A stretch of 64,000 nt of DNA from the NCBI GenBank assembly GCA_003254905.1, contig QANU01073670.1, positions 143,892 through 207,891 on the forward strand, in the 5' to 3' direction. How positions within the stretch are numbered: the stretch's first letter is position 1; every line of letters starts with the position of its first letter. Positions 46,251 to 58,384 of this stretch are shown piece by piece. Origin of the DNA: Nissolia schottii. Taxonomy: Eukaryota > Streptophyta > Magnoliopsida > Fabales > Fabaceae. A program made the translations under genes and the position numbers. The notes below the pieces were generated by a model that saw only the letters and a program-made list of their open reading frames with translations, did no database searches and was not told the origin of the DNA.

Positions 46251-46674
46251 GCCCCCATATTCAGAACTTGGAAGAAGAGAAATTCTCTTGAGAGCTAGGG
46301 GAAACTCTGCCCGTGTGCGCCGCGGTTACCCTGCAGAAACTCTGCCGGAAGCTTAGATCGCGCTTAAGGCTTGGAGGACTGCTCTCCCCCATCCTTCTCA
46401 TCACCGAATCAACCTCAAGAAAGTGGGTAACTCTAGCTTACTCACCTCCTTGGTGGTTGTTATGAGTTTATGTGTGTGATTGCTTATGTTTATGTATGAT
46501 TATGTATGCTAGAACTCATGCTAGGATAGGAAGATGATTCTGAAGGGTCTTATGACCTGGACTAGTTAGTTTTATGATGGTTGGAATATGTGTGAGAACC
46601 TCAAGAAGTAGCCATGAGAAAGGAGGAAGAGAAAAGAGAGAAAAGAATGAAATATGTTTCAGTTTCGCCAATAC

Positions 46675-46917
46675 CCGCTGAGCGGCCCCAGGAGCTGCTG
46701 AGCAGAGTGAAAGAGAAAACCATGTTTTTAAAAGCGTGAACTCCAGGACGCTGAGCGGTCAGAGGACCCGCTGAGCGGCCTGAAGGTCATTAAGGATGAG
46801 GATAAGGATGGAAAAGATATTTTTGAAAACCGGGCCCCAGCCCGCTGAGTGAAAGGAGTTACTGCTGGGTGATGAGGCTTTGATCGCTGAGCGAGACGAG
46901 CTCAGACCGCTGAGCGG
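46675..46917 (+). repeat. Family of 11-bp palindromes (CCGCTGAGCGG and variants) in LTR leader
   Basis: Perfect palindromes around a central G: CCGCTGAGCGG at 46675-46685, 46768-46778 and 46907-46917; CTGCTGAGCAG at 46695-46705; TCGCTGAGCGA at 46884-46894. Imperfect relatives lie near 46748, 46841 and 46862. Where the left arm changes, the right arm changes to match. Confidence 0.85.
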
Positions 46918-47307
46918 GCTGAGACCAGAACGTCTTATGGAAGCTGTCTTGAGGCACATAGTCCAACAAGTTATGATTGATATGATATGTATGACTGAAG
47001 TACATGAGCTATGTGACATAATAAGTAGGATTTCATGCATTATATTTATGGAAGTAAGATGTTAGCATGCCATGCATCATGTTAAGGTATCTTTAGAGGA
47101 TTAGAAGTTAATCAAGTAATGAGTAAAGAGTAGAAGGGAAATGAGCCTTAGGGAACAAGTCATGCCATGTTATGTGCAAAGAAATGAAAGAAAAGAAGAA
47201 ATGTAATGAGAAAGATAAAATGATGATATGATGAAATGCTATGAGAAAGAAAGCAAAGATGAAATGATATGAGAAAGAGAAAGAAAAGATGATTATGATG
47301 ATGTTTG

Positions 47308-47662
47308 CTGTCAGTAGGTGGCTGGCAGGAGAGATGAATCGATTATGATGATGAATTTACCTCCTGTCGGTAGGTGGCTGACAGGAGGGGTCACTTCCCT
47401 GTCGATAGGTGGCTGGCAGGGAAGGGGACGATGATGGTTGCTGTCGGTAGGTGGCTGACAGTGGATTCACTTTCCTGTCGGTAGGTGGCTGGCAGGAAAG
47501 AGGAATCAATGATGGATTTACCTCCTGTCAGTAGGTGGCTGGCAGGAGGGGTCACTTCCCTGTCGGTAGGTGGCTGGCAGGGAAGAGGACGAGGAATGAT
47601 TGCTGTCGGTAGGTGGCTGGCAGCGGATTCACTTTCCTGTAGGTAGGTGGCTTGCAGGAAAG
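47308..47662 (+). repeat. Nine tandem hairpins with constant 11-nt loop in LTR leader
   Basis: Each unit is a stem around the loop GGTAGGTGGCT (or AGTAGGTGGCT, GATAGGTGGCT). Units: 47308-47328, 47360-47388, 47394-47424, 47440-47462, 47470-47500, 47521-47549, 47554-47584, 47602-47624, 47632-47662. Stems are 5-10 bp and fall into four types: CCTCCTGTC, CTTCCCTGTC, GCTGTC and CTTTCCTGTC, each with its matching 3' arm, allowing one T:G pair. The four-type order is repeated twice with a period of about 161 bp, preceded by one extra GCTGTC-type unit. Confidence 0.92.
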
Positions 47663-49632
47663 ATGAATCAAACAAAGAAAAGAATATGAAAGCAAGAGAA
47701 AAGTATGAAAGAAAGAGGAAAGTTAAGAAAGAGGAAAGTAAAGAAAGAGTAAAGTATAAAAGAAAGAAAGAAAGAAAGAAGTATAGTATGTGATGTATGC
47801 TTGAATGTATGTATGTATGTATGTATGTAAGGTATGTAAGAATGTATGTATGAGAGTATGATTAAGTAAGAAGATAAGTAAATATGATGTAAGTACTGTC
47901 AAGAGAACGCTCGAGGCGGCTATGTAAGTATGCGCAGGAAAGTAGCAAGCACGAGAACTTAGTAAGCAAGAGTAGTTACCCCATCACTTAGTAACATAGA
48001 TAAAGCTGTTCAGGACCTTAGGCTAGACAATAATCAGTAGGGATATTAGTATGCATGTTCACTTAGAAACACCTGAACGACCTGGAGCATACCTAAATGA
48101 ACCACGAGATGCCAGAGCTACAGTTTCCAATGATAACCTACCGTTCTCATCTCCATTACCTTATGACTCCAGGTAGCATGACGTGTACCCCGAGACGGAG
48201 CAGGTATCGGAAGACAAGCAGAGTTGTGGATGCCAGAGCCAGCAGGAGCCAGTATTTTGTTAGGGGCAACTGAACAGTGTTACAGTTGACCCTTGTATTT
48301 GGACGACATGTATTTATTGTATATATGGAATATGTTGCTTGTATATTACTTATTGTAATAATAACTATGTGACTCTGGGCGATGGACCAAATGGATGTAC
48401 AGTTTACGTTCTGCTATTAGTAGACTGTTGATCGTTAAGCCTCAATGGCTCTACCGTTTGTTATAATTGTTCTTTCTGACGTATGACTCCTATTTTATGC
48501 GATAATCTGTACAATGAAAAAGTTTGAAATCGGTCCTTATTTTCCTAAACCAGTATTTTCCATAAACTAATAACGGACTATAAGTATTCCCACCAGATAG
48601 AAAACAACGTAGTGAGCATTGTTTACTACGTACGGGTAAACAGTTAGCTAGGGTGTTTCAGTTCCCATGCGAGCAATGGAAGGAATGGAGTGACAACCTT
48701 GCTCATTGATAACTTGCCCAAGGCTATGACTCTAGACTGGCTTAAGTTGCTCTTCAAATTCTATGGTGATATGGTTGGTGCCTATTTGTCCAAGAAAAAG
48801 AGGAAGACGAAGGATACCATGTTTGGCTTTGTTTGTTATAGAAAGAGGGCTGAAGCCTTCAGAGCCTATCAAGGGAAACAAGATCGAAGTGGGACTAGCG
48901 CGTTATAATAGAAAGAAACAAAAGGTAGAGGTGACATTCCCAACAAACTTGAAACAGAGGCTTAGCAACATCAACTCATTCCTCAAGCATAGAGACTACA
49001 GGTTATATGCATAGGTCACTAAGACAAGTAAGAAGTTGTTGTGGTCGGAACATGTCAAAGGGATGGATAACAAAGGAGCTAGCGCTTGTAAGGAGGAAAT
49101 GAACATTGCTAAAGGGGTCATATGCCAGGAAAGCCTAGGGTGGTTGAACCTCATATTGGTGGAAAAAGGATTACGTCCTCTCAATGCTCAGGATATCGGA
49201 GAACAACTTCACAAAGAAGGTCTTTCTATACAGCATGTCTCCTCTATTGACACATACAAAGTGCTTATCACCCTTGAATTAGAAGAGGACTGTAAGAGAG
49301 CCATTGCAGAGCGAAGCAACGAGCTTCATAAACTGGTGGGCGAGATTAGAGAGTGGGCTCTAAGAGAAGTATGTAGCATGAGGAGAGCATGGATTAAGCT
49401 TAAAGGCATTCCCTTGCACGGATGGTCGGAGGAAAATGTCACAAGAATAGCTGATAGATGGGGGAAAATGGTGAGAAGTGTGGAGGCACAAGAGGATTTC
49501 AGAAGCGCGATTGCACAAATTGACACGGATATCATGATGCCAATCAATCAATGGGTTGCTTTAGAGCTTGGGGATCATCGATATCATTATCATGTCTGTG
49601 AATTTAGAGATTTAGAGGAAGGATGGATATAA

Positions 49633-51100
49633 AGGCATGTCTGCAAAATGACAAAGACGAGGTACGTGGAGAGATAGTGGGGAACACCACCAACCAGCGT
49701 TTGTAGGAAGACATGGAACATGCAGCAGAACATTCGGTAATGAAGGATACTCATACGAAAGGCTCAATAAATGCTATGGGAAAAGAAGGTAATTCCACAG
49801 CCCAAACAATGTCCAACTGCATAATTAGGCTCGACAGCCCATAGCCACAACTGCTACGATATGGAGATTAATGCCAAGGGGCTGCGTATCATTACGAGTG
49901 TATGAACATAATAAAAGAAGTATCATCGCTTATTAAAAAAAGTATCATCGTTTATGAAACATGTATCCTGTCTTTACATATCACACAAGTATCAACATAA
50001 TAATAAGGCATCAACATTCATAGTAAAAAAAAAAGGTACCAACATGTTGGTAATGTTATAATATATTGATACATTTTTGCAAATGTTAATATATTTTTAA
50101 ATGTTGATATACTTTTTGAAATGTCAATATATTTTTTCAAAAATGTTGATACCATTTTTTTATGATATTGATACTCACGTGATGAGTGAGCTTCAAGTAA
50201 AAGTGGAAGAGTAAAAACAGAGGAGAGATGGGTTTGACTTGATGGAGAGAATGTGTGATTTTGATGAAACGAAAATGTGTTTGAAATACTAATAAATAAT
50301 ATTGTTGATATCATTTTTAACAGATATTGATACCTTTGCAATAATTGTTGATACACTGTAAATATGTGCAACTGTAGAGTCACTTTATGAGAAATGAGAA
50401 AAAAGACAAAGCAATTTTATTTTCAAAAAGTATTAATGGTTGTTAAAAATGTACAAACGATTGTTGAAAAAATTATCAACACTTATTAAAAAATGTATCA
50501 ACACTATTATTTTTTAATATTCAGAACATATTTTTTCTATATTAAATCACACACTTTCTCTTGCAGTAAAAATGTTCTGCTCTGCTCACTAAAGTTTATT
50601 ATATGTCTAATAAATTATGATCAAAGTCTGCACTTACACTAACCTGTATATCTAAATAAAATGCCACGAAAAGCTTATCAACAAATTTAAGGATTTATGG
50701 CCAAAACAAAAAAAGAAGGGAAGAAAATGAAAAGGTTGAAAGGATTTCCTTTTTCTTTGTTCGTAAGTGTAAGACAGATAAGAAAAAAAATGATATTTAT
50801 AATGTAATTTTATAATCCATCACTTAAAAAATATAGATATACTTAAGATATTTATAAAAATAATATTTTAACTTTTTAAGTAAGATAAGAAACTAAAAAC
50901 AGTGAATCACGTTAAATAAAATTAAAAATCCCTCAATTAGAACCATAAAATAAAGACTTTGAGAGGTTTTGAAGAATTAATAAAATTTTAAATAAACTCT
51001 TCCTTTTTAAAAAAGTAAAATAAGGTGTGAATCACCCTGATAAATAACTCCAAATAATATACTCTTTCTGTCATCACAAGCATAATATAGTTCAAGTGGA
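49633..51100. other. Decayed transposon DNA with GTATCAAC/GTTGATAC motifs
   Basis: 49633-49900 is probably the remainder of LINE ORF1 with many stops. From about 49918 to 50515 the motif GTATCAAC appears, then repeatedly its reverse complement GTTGATA(C), then GTATCAAC again, separated by AT-rich spacers. The same motif flanks the CACTA end at 31640-31668. No coding region was found; 50520-51100 is AT-rich without assignment. Confidence 0.45.
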
Positions 51101-51290
51101 ATAAAAGGGGTTGTGACAAGGTGATTCAATATCACAATTTTTGTTTGTGCTTGTTGTAGAGGTTTTAAATCGTCTTTTGTGTAGAGCGGAAGATGAAGGT
51201 TTGGTTAAAGGCATTCAAATTGGAACTGAGGGAGTGAGTCTAGCTCATTTGCAGATCGTGGATGATACCATCTTGTTCTGTCTGGCATGG
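51100..51290 (+). mobile_element. LINE reverse transcriptase fragment
   Basis: The + frame gives FLFVLVVEVLNRLLCRA, then EGLVKGIQIGTEGVSLAHLQ followed by VDDTILF. This matches the plant LINE reverse transcriptase segment around the catalytic box, usually FADDT; the first position pair is IVDDT here. It stops soon after. It may belong to the same LINE as the ORF1 at 45376-49632, with the region between deleted or replaced. Confidence 0.75.
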
Positions 51291-54200
51291 AAGAAAGGAA
51301 TGAAAAATCACAGACGTATTCCAAGTTTGGTGAAAGAAAAATGTTATTTGTACATCTAAAAAATAGTCATTTAACAACCATCAAAACAGAGAAACAAACA
51401 TTACAAAATAGAAAAACAAATATTGTCAAATATAGAAAATGAGTAATATTAAACACATGTGTGTATAGACCCATAGAAATATTATGTGACAATGATTGTT
51501 TCTTTGTTTTGTAATAATACTAAACTTAATAGTGCACTGGCGCGAAAATGTTTAGTGACAATGTTTGTTTTCTATTTTGGGTGACTATTTTTTAAGTGCA
51601 AATAGCGATGCTCCAAATAGCATCTCACCCGAAGTCTCTTTCCTCACTAAGTACCTTCACATTTTTACCCCCTACTTAAATATGGTACTACTATATTAGG
51701 TAAGGCTAAGAGTGATCAATATTTGATTCATTTTGTTTGTTTCTATCTTCTTCTTCTTCTTCTTTACTTTTTACAGTTCTGCATCTTTTCCGTACTTCCA
51801 AAACAGAGGGATGCAAAAAACGCGTCTTTGCTGTCTGTGGGTCTCCATATTTTATGTCCTGTGAGGTTTACCAAACGTTGTCTATGTGTCATATTTTTAT
51901 GTTCTCATGTCATAATTATTTTAATTAAACTAAGAACAATAATTGATTATATTTTTTGATAGTTGATCGATAGCAACAACGACAATCGCAGGCTCTCTCA
52001 CCTTGTGTCTCTCTAGGTTTCTCATTTTCCCTTTCTCTCTATATCGTTGTTGTTTTAGGAGAAAGAATAAAGAAGAAGCATTTGGTAGCTTGTCTCTAGA
52101 CCGCGAGTTTTAGTGTGTTTGGATTAGAGTTTGTAAAATTGATTTTGAGCCAATTTGATTTTGTAAAATTAATTTTGGTTAGAATTGAGTATGAATTAAC
52201 ATGATTCATGCTTAGGAATATTTATCTAAAAAATATTTTTGATGTGATAAATGTTGTTTGAACAATGATAAAAGTCACATTTATATGTTATAAAAAAAAT
52301 ATAAATTTATTTCATAAGTTAAATCTTAAAAAAATAATTTTTAAATCATAAGTAAAGCTTCAAAATTAATTTATTATAAATCCAATTTAGTTAAATATTG
52401 TAAAATAAATTCACTTTAAAATGAAATTTTGATAATTTAAATTAAAATATTGAAATTTAATAACAATATAATAGTATCATATTTAGGTAGGAGGTAAAAA
52501 TGTCAAGGTAGTTAATGATGAGAGAGATTTGGAGTGGAATGCTATTTTATCAATAGTTTGGGCTAAAATGTTATTTTATCAAACTTGGAGGAAGGCAGAT
52601 GCATTTTACCCTAAACTAAAACCCCAATATACCAAAAAAAAAAACTGAAAAACCAAAATTGGTTGCATTATACCTCATTTTAAAATATCATGTTACTGTT
52701 TAAGTAACTCTCTTGTTTGCAAATATGCTCAAGAGGCTATAATTATGACTAATTTTTATGAAGAACTAATAATATCAATCCAAAACAATCTGTCATTTGT
52801 ATCAAAAGACTATCATATATAGAATTAATGTTAAGAAGAAGGGGGAAAAAACTTGTTTCTATCAACCAAATGGCATCATCATTAAAATTATTTTGGCCAG
52901 AGGCTTTGGATGACTCTTTGGAGTTAACAACATAAAAGCCACAATTTAGAGAATTAGCAATAAAAGAGTTGCTCTATCATTGATAGGAACTTGGTAAAAT
53001 ACACTAAAAGGCTCATGCAGAAGAAATAAAACACCAAAGACATTTCTCTTCACTTGAACTATTAGTACTTCATGGCTTGAATTTTGGTGTCATTGATGGC
53101 AGTTTACAATTTTGCTAAGTGCAACAACTGATGATTTGGAATAGATGCCAAAATCTTTACTTTTTATAGAAAGGTGTTGGAAAGTTTTAATATTCCTTTA
53201 TCAAATTTCAAGTTTTCTAGATATATCATTCAGATAACATGCGTATGCTTTCCTCTCTCTTTTTCTCTCTCAAAGATGCACATTCTCCCTCAACGTAACG
53301 TGATTCCACAACAATAACTATCTAATGGTTACATTTTTTTCCTATGCCCATTATACCCCCCACGAAGTGTAAATAAATAAAGTATTCTTTTACAATTACA
53401 ATTTGCAAAACAATTACAATCTGCATATTTAACATTTTTAGATAGGAAGTGTCTTCCCCCACTAATAATAAAGATAGCAAATAAGAAATAAGCTAAAGCA
53501 GTTGAAGAATAAAATGATGGGTGAACTTTTGAGAATATATGGTTCCAACATCTTTAAAATACCATGGAATGCTAAGTCTAATTAAACACTATAAATATGC
53601 ATCAAAAAATGTCTTACCAGATAAATGAAACTTGCTCAAAACACCATGATTATAGCTAAGCCTAACTGTTCGAAAGAAACCCCCCCTCTCTCTCTATCTA
53701 TCTATCTATCTATGAGCTACCTTTTGAAGCAATCTATATTATTGGCAAGAATAAGTGAAGTTTGGCAAGAACAGATTACTGGAAGAAGATAGAAGACCTA
53801 TGCGAATGATTTTGTATCAAGTGGCACACAACCTTTTAATGATAGATTGAATTTTAATACACTAATCTTTTAATTTTGAATGGTGGATTCTAGGTGCCCT
53901 TAAGGGCACCATATCCGTCGCCCTAAAAAATTGCAATTTAGTATTGTATCAAATAATTATAATAATGTCAATAATGTGACATTAATTTATGTTTAGCTGC
54001 ATAGTTTTTCTAATTTTTATTTTCAAAAATCAAATCTTTAAATTACATGGTTATTTAGAGTTTCTTCAACTTTTTTAGTTCTACTTTTTGTCACTTCTTT
54101 AATGTTTAAAATGTTTGTAATTAATACACATGTGTCTGTCACATAACATATTAAAAAAACAAAATTACCATTTTTTAAAAATAAAAATAAAAGAAAAACT

Positions 54201-57200
54201 ATTTAGTCATGAAACGTTCTACTGTGCACTGAGTACTCAATGCAACAAACAGTTGTTTCTAACCCATTTTGTGCAAAACTTCATCCTTAGCTTTTACATT
54301 TAAAAAATATAGTTGAAGTGGAAGAAGGGTTAATGTTCAACTTCATCCATAGTTTTTACATGTGTGCAAAACTTAATCTCTATACAAACAAATTAAACTC
54401 GTTAATCTGTGATTGATAATTATTAAACTTGTTAGTCCCTCCATCCATAAACTTCACATAAAAAAGAGAATTTAGTAGTCCTTAAAAAAGGACTAATAGA
54501 TCTAACCATTGTCAAATTAAAAAACTAACAAGTCTTTTTTTTTTTTTTTTAAATTTTGGAGCTATGTTAAACACAGGTGTAAAGTCGTCCTAAACGAAAT
54601 TAGCATTAACCCACGGAAGAAAATAGTGACCCACAAAGCCGAAGTGATAAGCATTGGTTGGAACAGAACCTCACTTTTCGCATGTATGTTTCATCCAGGC
54701 TTCCCAACTCAGAACCGAGAACGCCAGAACTTTGATTGGCTTCCCAAATAAAACAAAAAGGATGTACATCTAATTTTGTAGCAACATCAAAGTTTTAAAG
54801 TAAGCCAGCAGGTCCCACGGTTGATAACAGGAAAATTACAATTTTAACCTAAAACTAATAGGTTGAATAGCGGAGGTGAAAATCCCTTAAAACTTGGTTA
54901 TAAATTCATTCTTGTCACGCGTCTTCGAATATTCTTCTATGACCTCGACAATATTCAAGCAGCCATTCCACCAACACTTAGTATGACTTGAACTGCAATA
55001 GCAATCGCCTTGTTTTATCTTGAACTGCAATAGCAATCGCCTTGTTTTTTGCCCACTAGCATGCATGTCGTAGAAAAATCCTTTTTTTTAAGAAATAACA
55101 GAGTTAGAAAAAACAACATTTGTACTTATAAAAACCATAAATGAATGTGTTAGATATAATATGAAAACACCGCATATAAAAACTCACTGCTGGCTGTACG
55201 TAAAAGACTGAATCAAATACTACAAAGAATTCCCAATCTTGGGTATCCCAATCCTGTACTCCTTGAACCACAACTTCCTTATTGATTTCAACGGAGAGGT
55301 CTCAGACACTAGTAGATCTCCTTTGCTTAGAGGGTTATGTATATGTTCAATTAGAGGACAATGAGAAATGAGATGAGTAGGACTAAGGAATGCTTGGTCA
55401 ACTCTGATTGTCCGATTAATTCAACACTAACTTGTAAAGTGATTTGGCTTCAAGGACACCCGGTTTCAAGATAGATATACATCTCAGGACCATCATACTT
55501 GGGGGGGGGGGGGTTGTAGCCCTACGACTACGACTATATATGCATCCAAATATCCAAATCTTGGGATATATACTTAAGGCTGGAATAGTTCACCCTAAAC
55601 TTCAATTCTTTGATTGCTAAGCCTTGGTCATAGAACCTTAATTACCAATGTTTTCTTCACATAATCAAGGAACATCTTTCTTTTCCTCGATTGGTGAATT
55701 AGCCTGCCAGCTATTATTTGTCCGTCGCAAATGGACAAGACGGGAAAAGTATACCATGTTTCTCCCCATGCATGCCTCAGATCATTCTTTGGCAGCCTTG
55801 AGAGAATGTCGTGCAGTATGGTTGTTGGCGTGGCAGACCAGAAATGCGGTCCATTTTCTCAACTACAATCGTTTCCCTGAAAGCAAATACAATATCAGAA
55901 ACAGATACCAAAAAAGATTGTTCAATTATGAGCTGGTAAAAAACTACACCCTTTACATGTTAATCATACAAATCTTTTTCTTGTTGGGGCCTAAGGGATT
56001 AAGTACTAAATTCTAGCCACAATTTTCAACTTGCCTATTTATACATACACCTGCCAACAACCATATTTCCCAAAAGCTTAAGCTAATGATTAGAAGTAAT
56101 TGAATGGTTTTATATATTCTTGCTAGGGCCTAAGAGCTTTTGCTGCTTTGCACGTGCGGTGCAGTTGTCGTCGAGGGTCTCTACTCTATATTAGTACTGC
56201 GAAGAGAGATGGGAGGCAAAGAGAGAGAACGTAGTCGGATGGTTAGGAATATAGGGAGGTTAGGTGCATAGTTTTAAAACCTGGCCCGGCAGGTGGACCC
56301 GAAATTAGGTGACCCGGAGCAAATCGATGGGAATTGATAATAGTTGAACTAATTCAAGAAAATTTTGAATATTTTTTTAAAAATGTTGTGTGGTAGAATG
56401 AAACTTAATTCACGTGGTTGCATAATATACTATTTACCACTAAGTTAAGTACATTGTTGTGTATTTTATTTTATTAAATTATATTTATTATTTATTTCAT
56501 GAAATTAAATTATAATTTTTTATATTTATGCATTAAAGTTCGATTCAGCAAGTGACTCAATGACCCAGTGACCCAATAGGATGATCAAGTTTGGACCAAT
56601 TTTAATAAATATGGTTAGTTGTAGTTGCTTCTGGTTTGGATCAGCTAACATAAGCATGTATTTAGTGGCTACGTGGGCCAACTATTTTATAACCAGCAAA
56701 GGTGTTAAAATCTTGAATTAAATTTTAAAATCATTCAAGATTTTAAAATTTTATGATTTTTTTGTTAATTGGATTAAACAAACTTACGATTTATGTTATA
56801 TTTTAATTTTATATTTTATGTTTTTATTTTATTTTTTTATATTGGGTAAGATTTCGATTTTAATAGTTTTTTTTAGTTTCTATGTACAATTTTTTATGTA
56901 TATTAATATTATAATATAAAATTAGGTAGAAAGTTTGAAAAGTGAAGTAGAAAAATTCAAAAGCAGTTACAAATAAAAAAAAATTATGAAACAGATTAAA
57001 TCAAATCTCCCCCTCCCCCACCAATATATATATACACACACATACTAATAGATAAAGATGGTTAAAAAAAACTGTAATTTTGTCTCTAATTTTCTTTTAT
57101 ATTTATCCATTGTTTTATTTTTTACACTCGCTTATGATTAGTAGTAAGAAGGACATTAACGTACATTTTATCATTCATTACCCACTATCACTCATTATTT

Positions 57201-58179
57201 ACTATCCATTTTTCACTATCCACATACTCTTAATCTGCTTCTAAAAAAAACACAATTTTAAAACTGTTCATACTCTTCACATATGCAAGCACGAAGTCAA
57301 ATCCAAAAAACTAAAAGCTAAAAATTGGTCATACTCTTCATATTTTGCACACAACCATTCCACACTCTTAGTACAGTTTCATAGCTTCCAAGTCAAGTGC
57401 ACCTGACTCAGATAAAAGACTACGAACCTCCTGGTGTTATTCTCGATATTCAGCAACTCTTGTTTTATGTAAGTTAACTCTATCTCATCACGTCATCACC
57501 AAGGAAAGTCAAGTCGTAGCTTAAGACCAGGATAAGCTTCCAATTATGACTAACCACATTTTTCTTCCCGTATTATCACATTTTTCAGGGATCCGGCCCC
57601 CATTTGGACATTTTGTTGAAGCCAAACAAAAAAAAAAACTTAAACCTTTCAACCCACGCATTTTGCATTGTAGGTGATTCTCGGTTTTGAAACATAAGAA
57701 TCAAAGGCTAGGGACACCTCACTCATGCAAAGATTACAGTTTACCTACCACCATTGTGAAAATCATCAGAATTTTCAGGAAAAAAAAACTCATGGCATAG
57801 CATACTAACCTCAGTTAAAAAACAAATATTTAGATGCAGCCGACTATATCTCTCCTTTGTCTAGCTTCAATTTTCTTCTTTTATCACACCCATTCCTCTG
57901 TTGTCATCTCCATCTAATCCACCTTGTGACCAAACCAGTAGTCCGCCCAAAAGATCATTTGATTCTTTGCCTCTTCTTCATTTAGAGCTTTCTGATTAAA
58001 AAATAAATAATAGCATTTCTTGTCTTCCATAATGTCCAAATGGTTGCAAGAAGACTATAATCCCCTTTTCCTGTATTCCTTCCTCATACTACCCGAAACA
58101 ACTAAACAAGTAAAATGCAGAGAAAAAAAATTCAGAAATCAACTCCTCATACAATTACTGTTTCAACTTTATCACAACG
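51291..58179. other. Long AT-rich gene-free region
   Basis: No gene could be supported. Observations: an 18-bp perfect palindrome at 53893-53910; TATC repeats at about 53697-53713; a poly-T run near 54533-54551; a 25-base direct repeat (TCTTGAACTGCAATAGCAATC) near 54978 and 55018; a G homopolymer at about 55501-55513; a repeat with ends resembling AAACCTGGCCCGG at 56276 and CCCAGTGACCC at about 56562. A 122-codon frame at 55648-56016 has no recognisable domain. Confidence 0.5.
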
Positions 58180-58384
58180 TGTAAATATAAATTAATTGAT
58201 TAGTTGTGAGTTAGTTATAATCAGCAGCTATTGTTAGAGGTAGGTAAAGTAGTTACAGTTTGTTATTCATTCAGTTAGCTACAGCCAGTGTATAAACTGT
58301 AGTTAGAAATCAATTCAATGAATTCATTCCTTCATTCTCTTCATTCTTCTCTGACATTCTTAGCTTCAATAAACTTTCAACAAT
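58180..58384 (+). mobile_element. Possible LTR fragment
   Basis: This stretch has the composition of a short Copia LTR: TAGTTAG-type repeats, a TATA-like GTGTATAAACTG and a CTTCATTCTTC-rich end finishing TTTCAACA, followed by AATTGGGG. No target duplication or internal gene adjoins it. Confidence 0.35.

Larger units (their letters stand above)
45454..48660 (+). mobile_element. 3.2-kb solo LTR with TSD GTTCC
   Basis: The segment begins TGTAACAGCCC, ends GGGTGTTTCA and is flanked by GTTCC (45449-45453 and 48661-48665). Removing it together with one GTTCC restores the reading frame of the surrounding LINE ORF1, so the boundaries are exact. A TATAAATA box at 46243-46250 places transcription start near 46275 on the + strand, leaving an unusually long R-U5 part of about 2.4 kb. 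That part contains a palindrome family (46675-46917), purine-rich GAAAGA stretches, a nine-hairpin array (47308-47662) and GTAT repeats (about 47800-47850). No internal retrotransposon genes remain. Large LTRs with TGTAACA starts are common in plant Ty3-type elements; the lineage is inference. Confidence 0.88.
45376..49632 (+). mobile_element. LINE ORF1 (RRM + DUF4283), split by a solo LTR
   Basis: ORF1 begins at ATG 45376, where a GA repeat encodes MRERER, and runs in frame to 45453. There a 3.2-kb LTR interrupts it; after the second target-site copy the same frame resumes at 48666. The RRM reads VTTLLIDNLPKAMTLDWL then FGFVCYRKR; a frameshift near 48870 leads to KIEVGLARYNRKKQ. After a TAG at 49012-49014 the same frame continues to a DUF4283-like block (MRRAWIKLKGIPLHGW, near 49378-49425) and ends at 49632. 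This RRM-DUF4283 order is typical of plant L1-type ORF1. ORF2 (endonuclease and reverse transcriptase) does not follow directly. Seen: domains and frame continuity. Known: the ORF1 layout. Inferred: that the element was intact here before the LTR insertion. Confidence 0.82.

Noticed and set aside
47308-47662. CRISPR-like array
   Set aside because: Units are hairpins with changing stems and constant loops, spacers are related to one another, and the setting is a plant LTR.
55648-56016. 122-codon frame on the + strand
   Set aside because: No domain, biased ends and no splice-compatible neighbours; coding status not supported.
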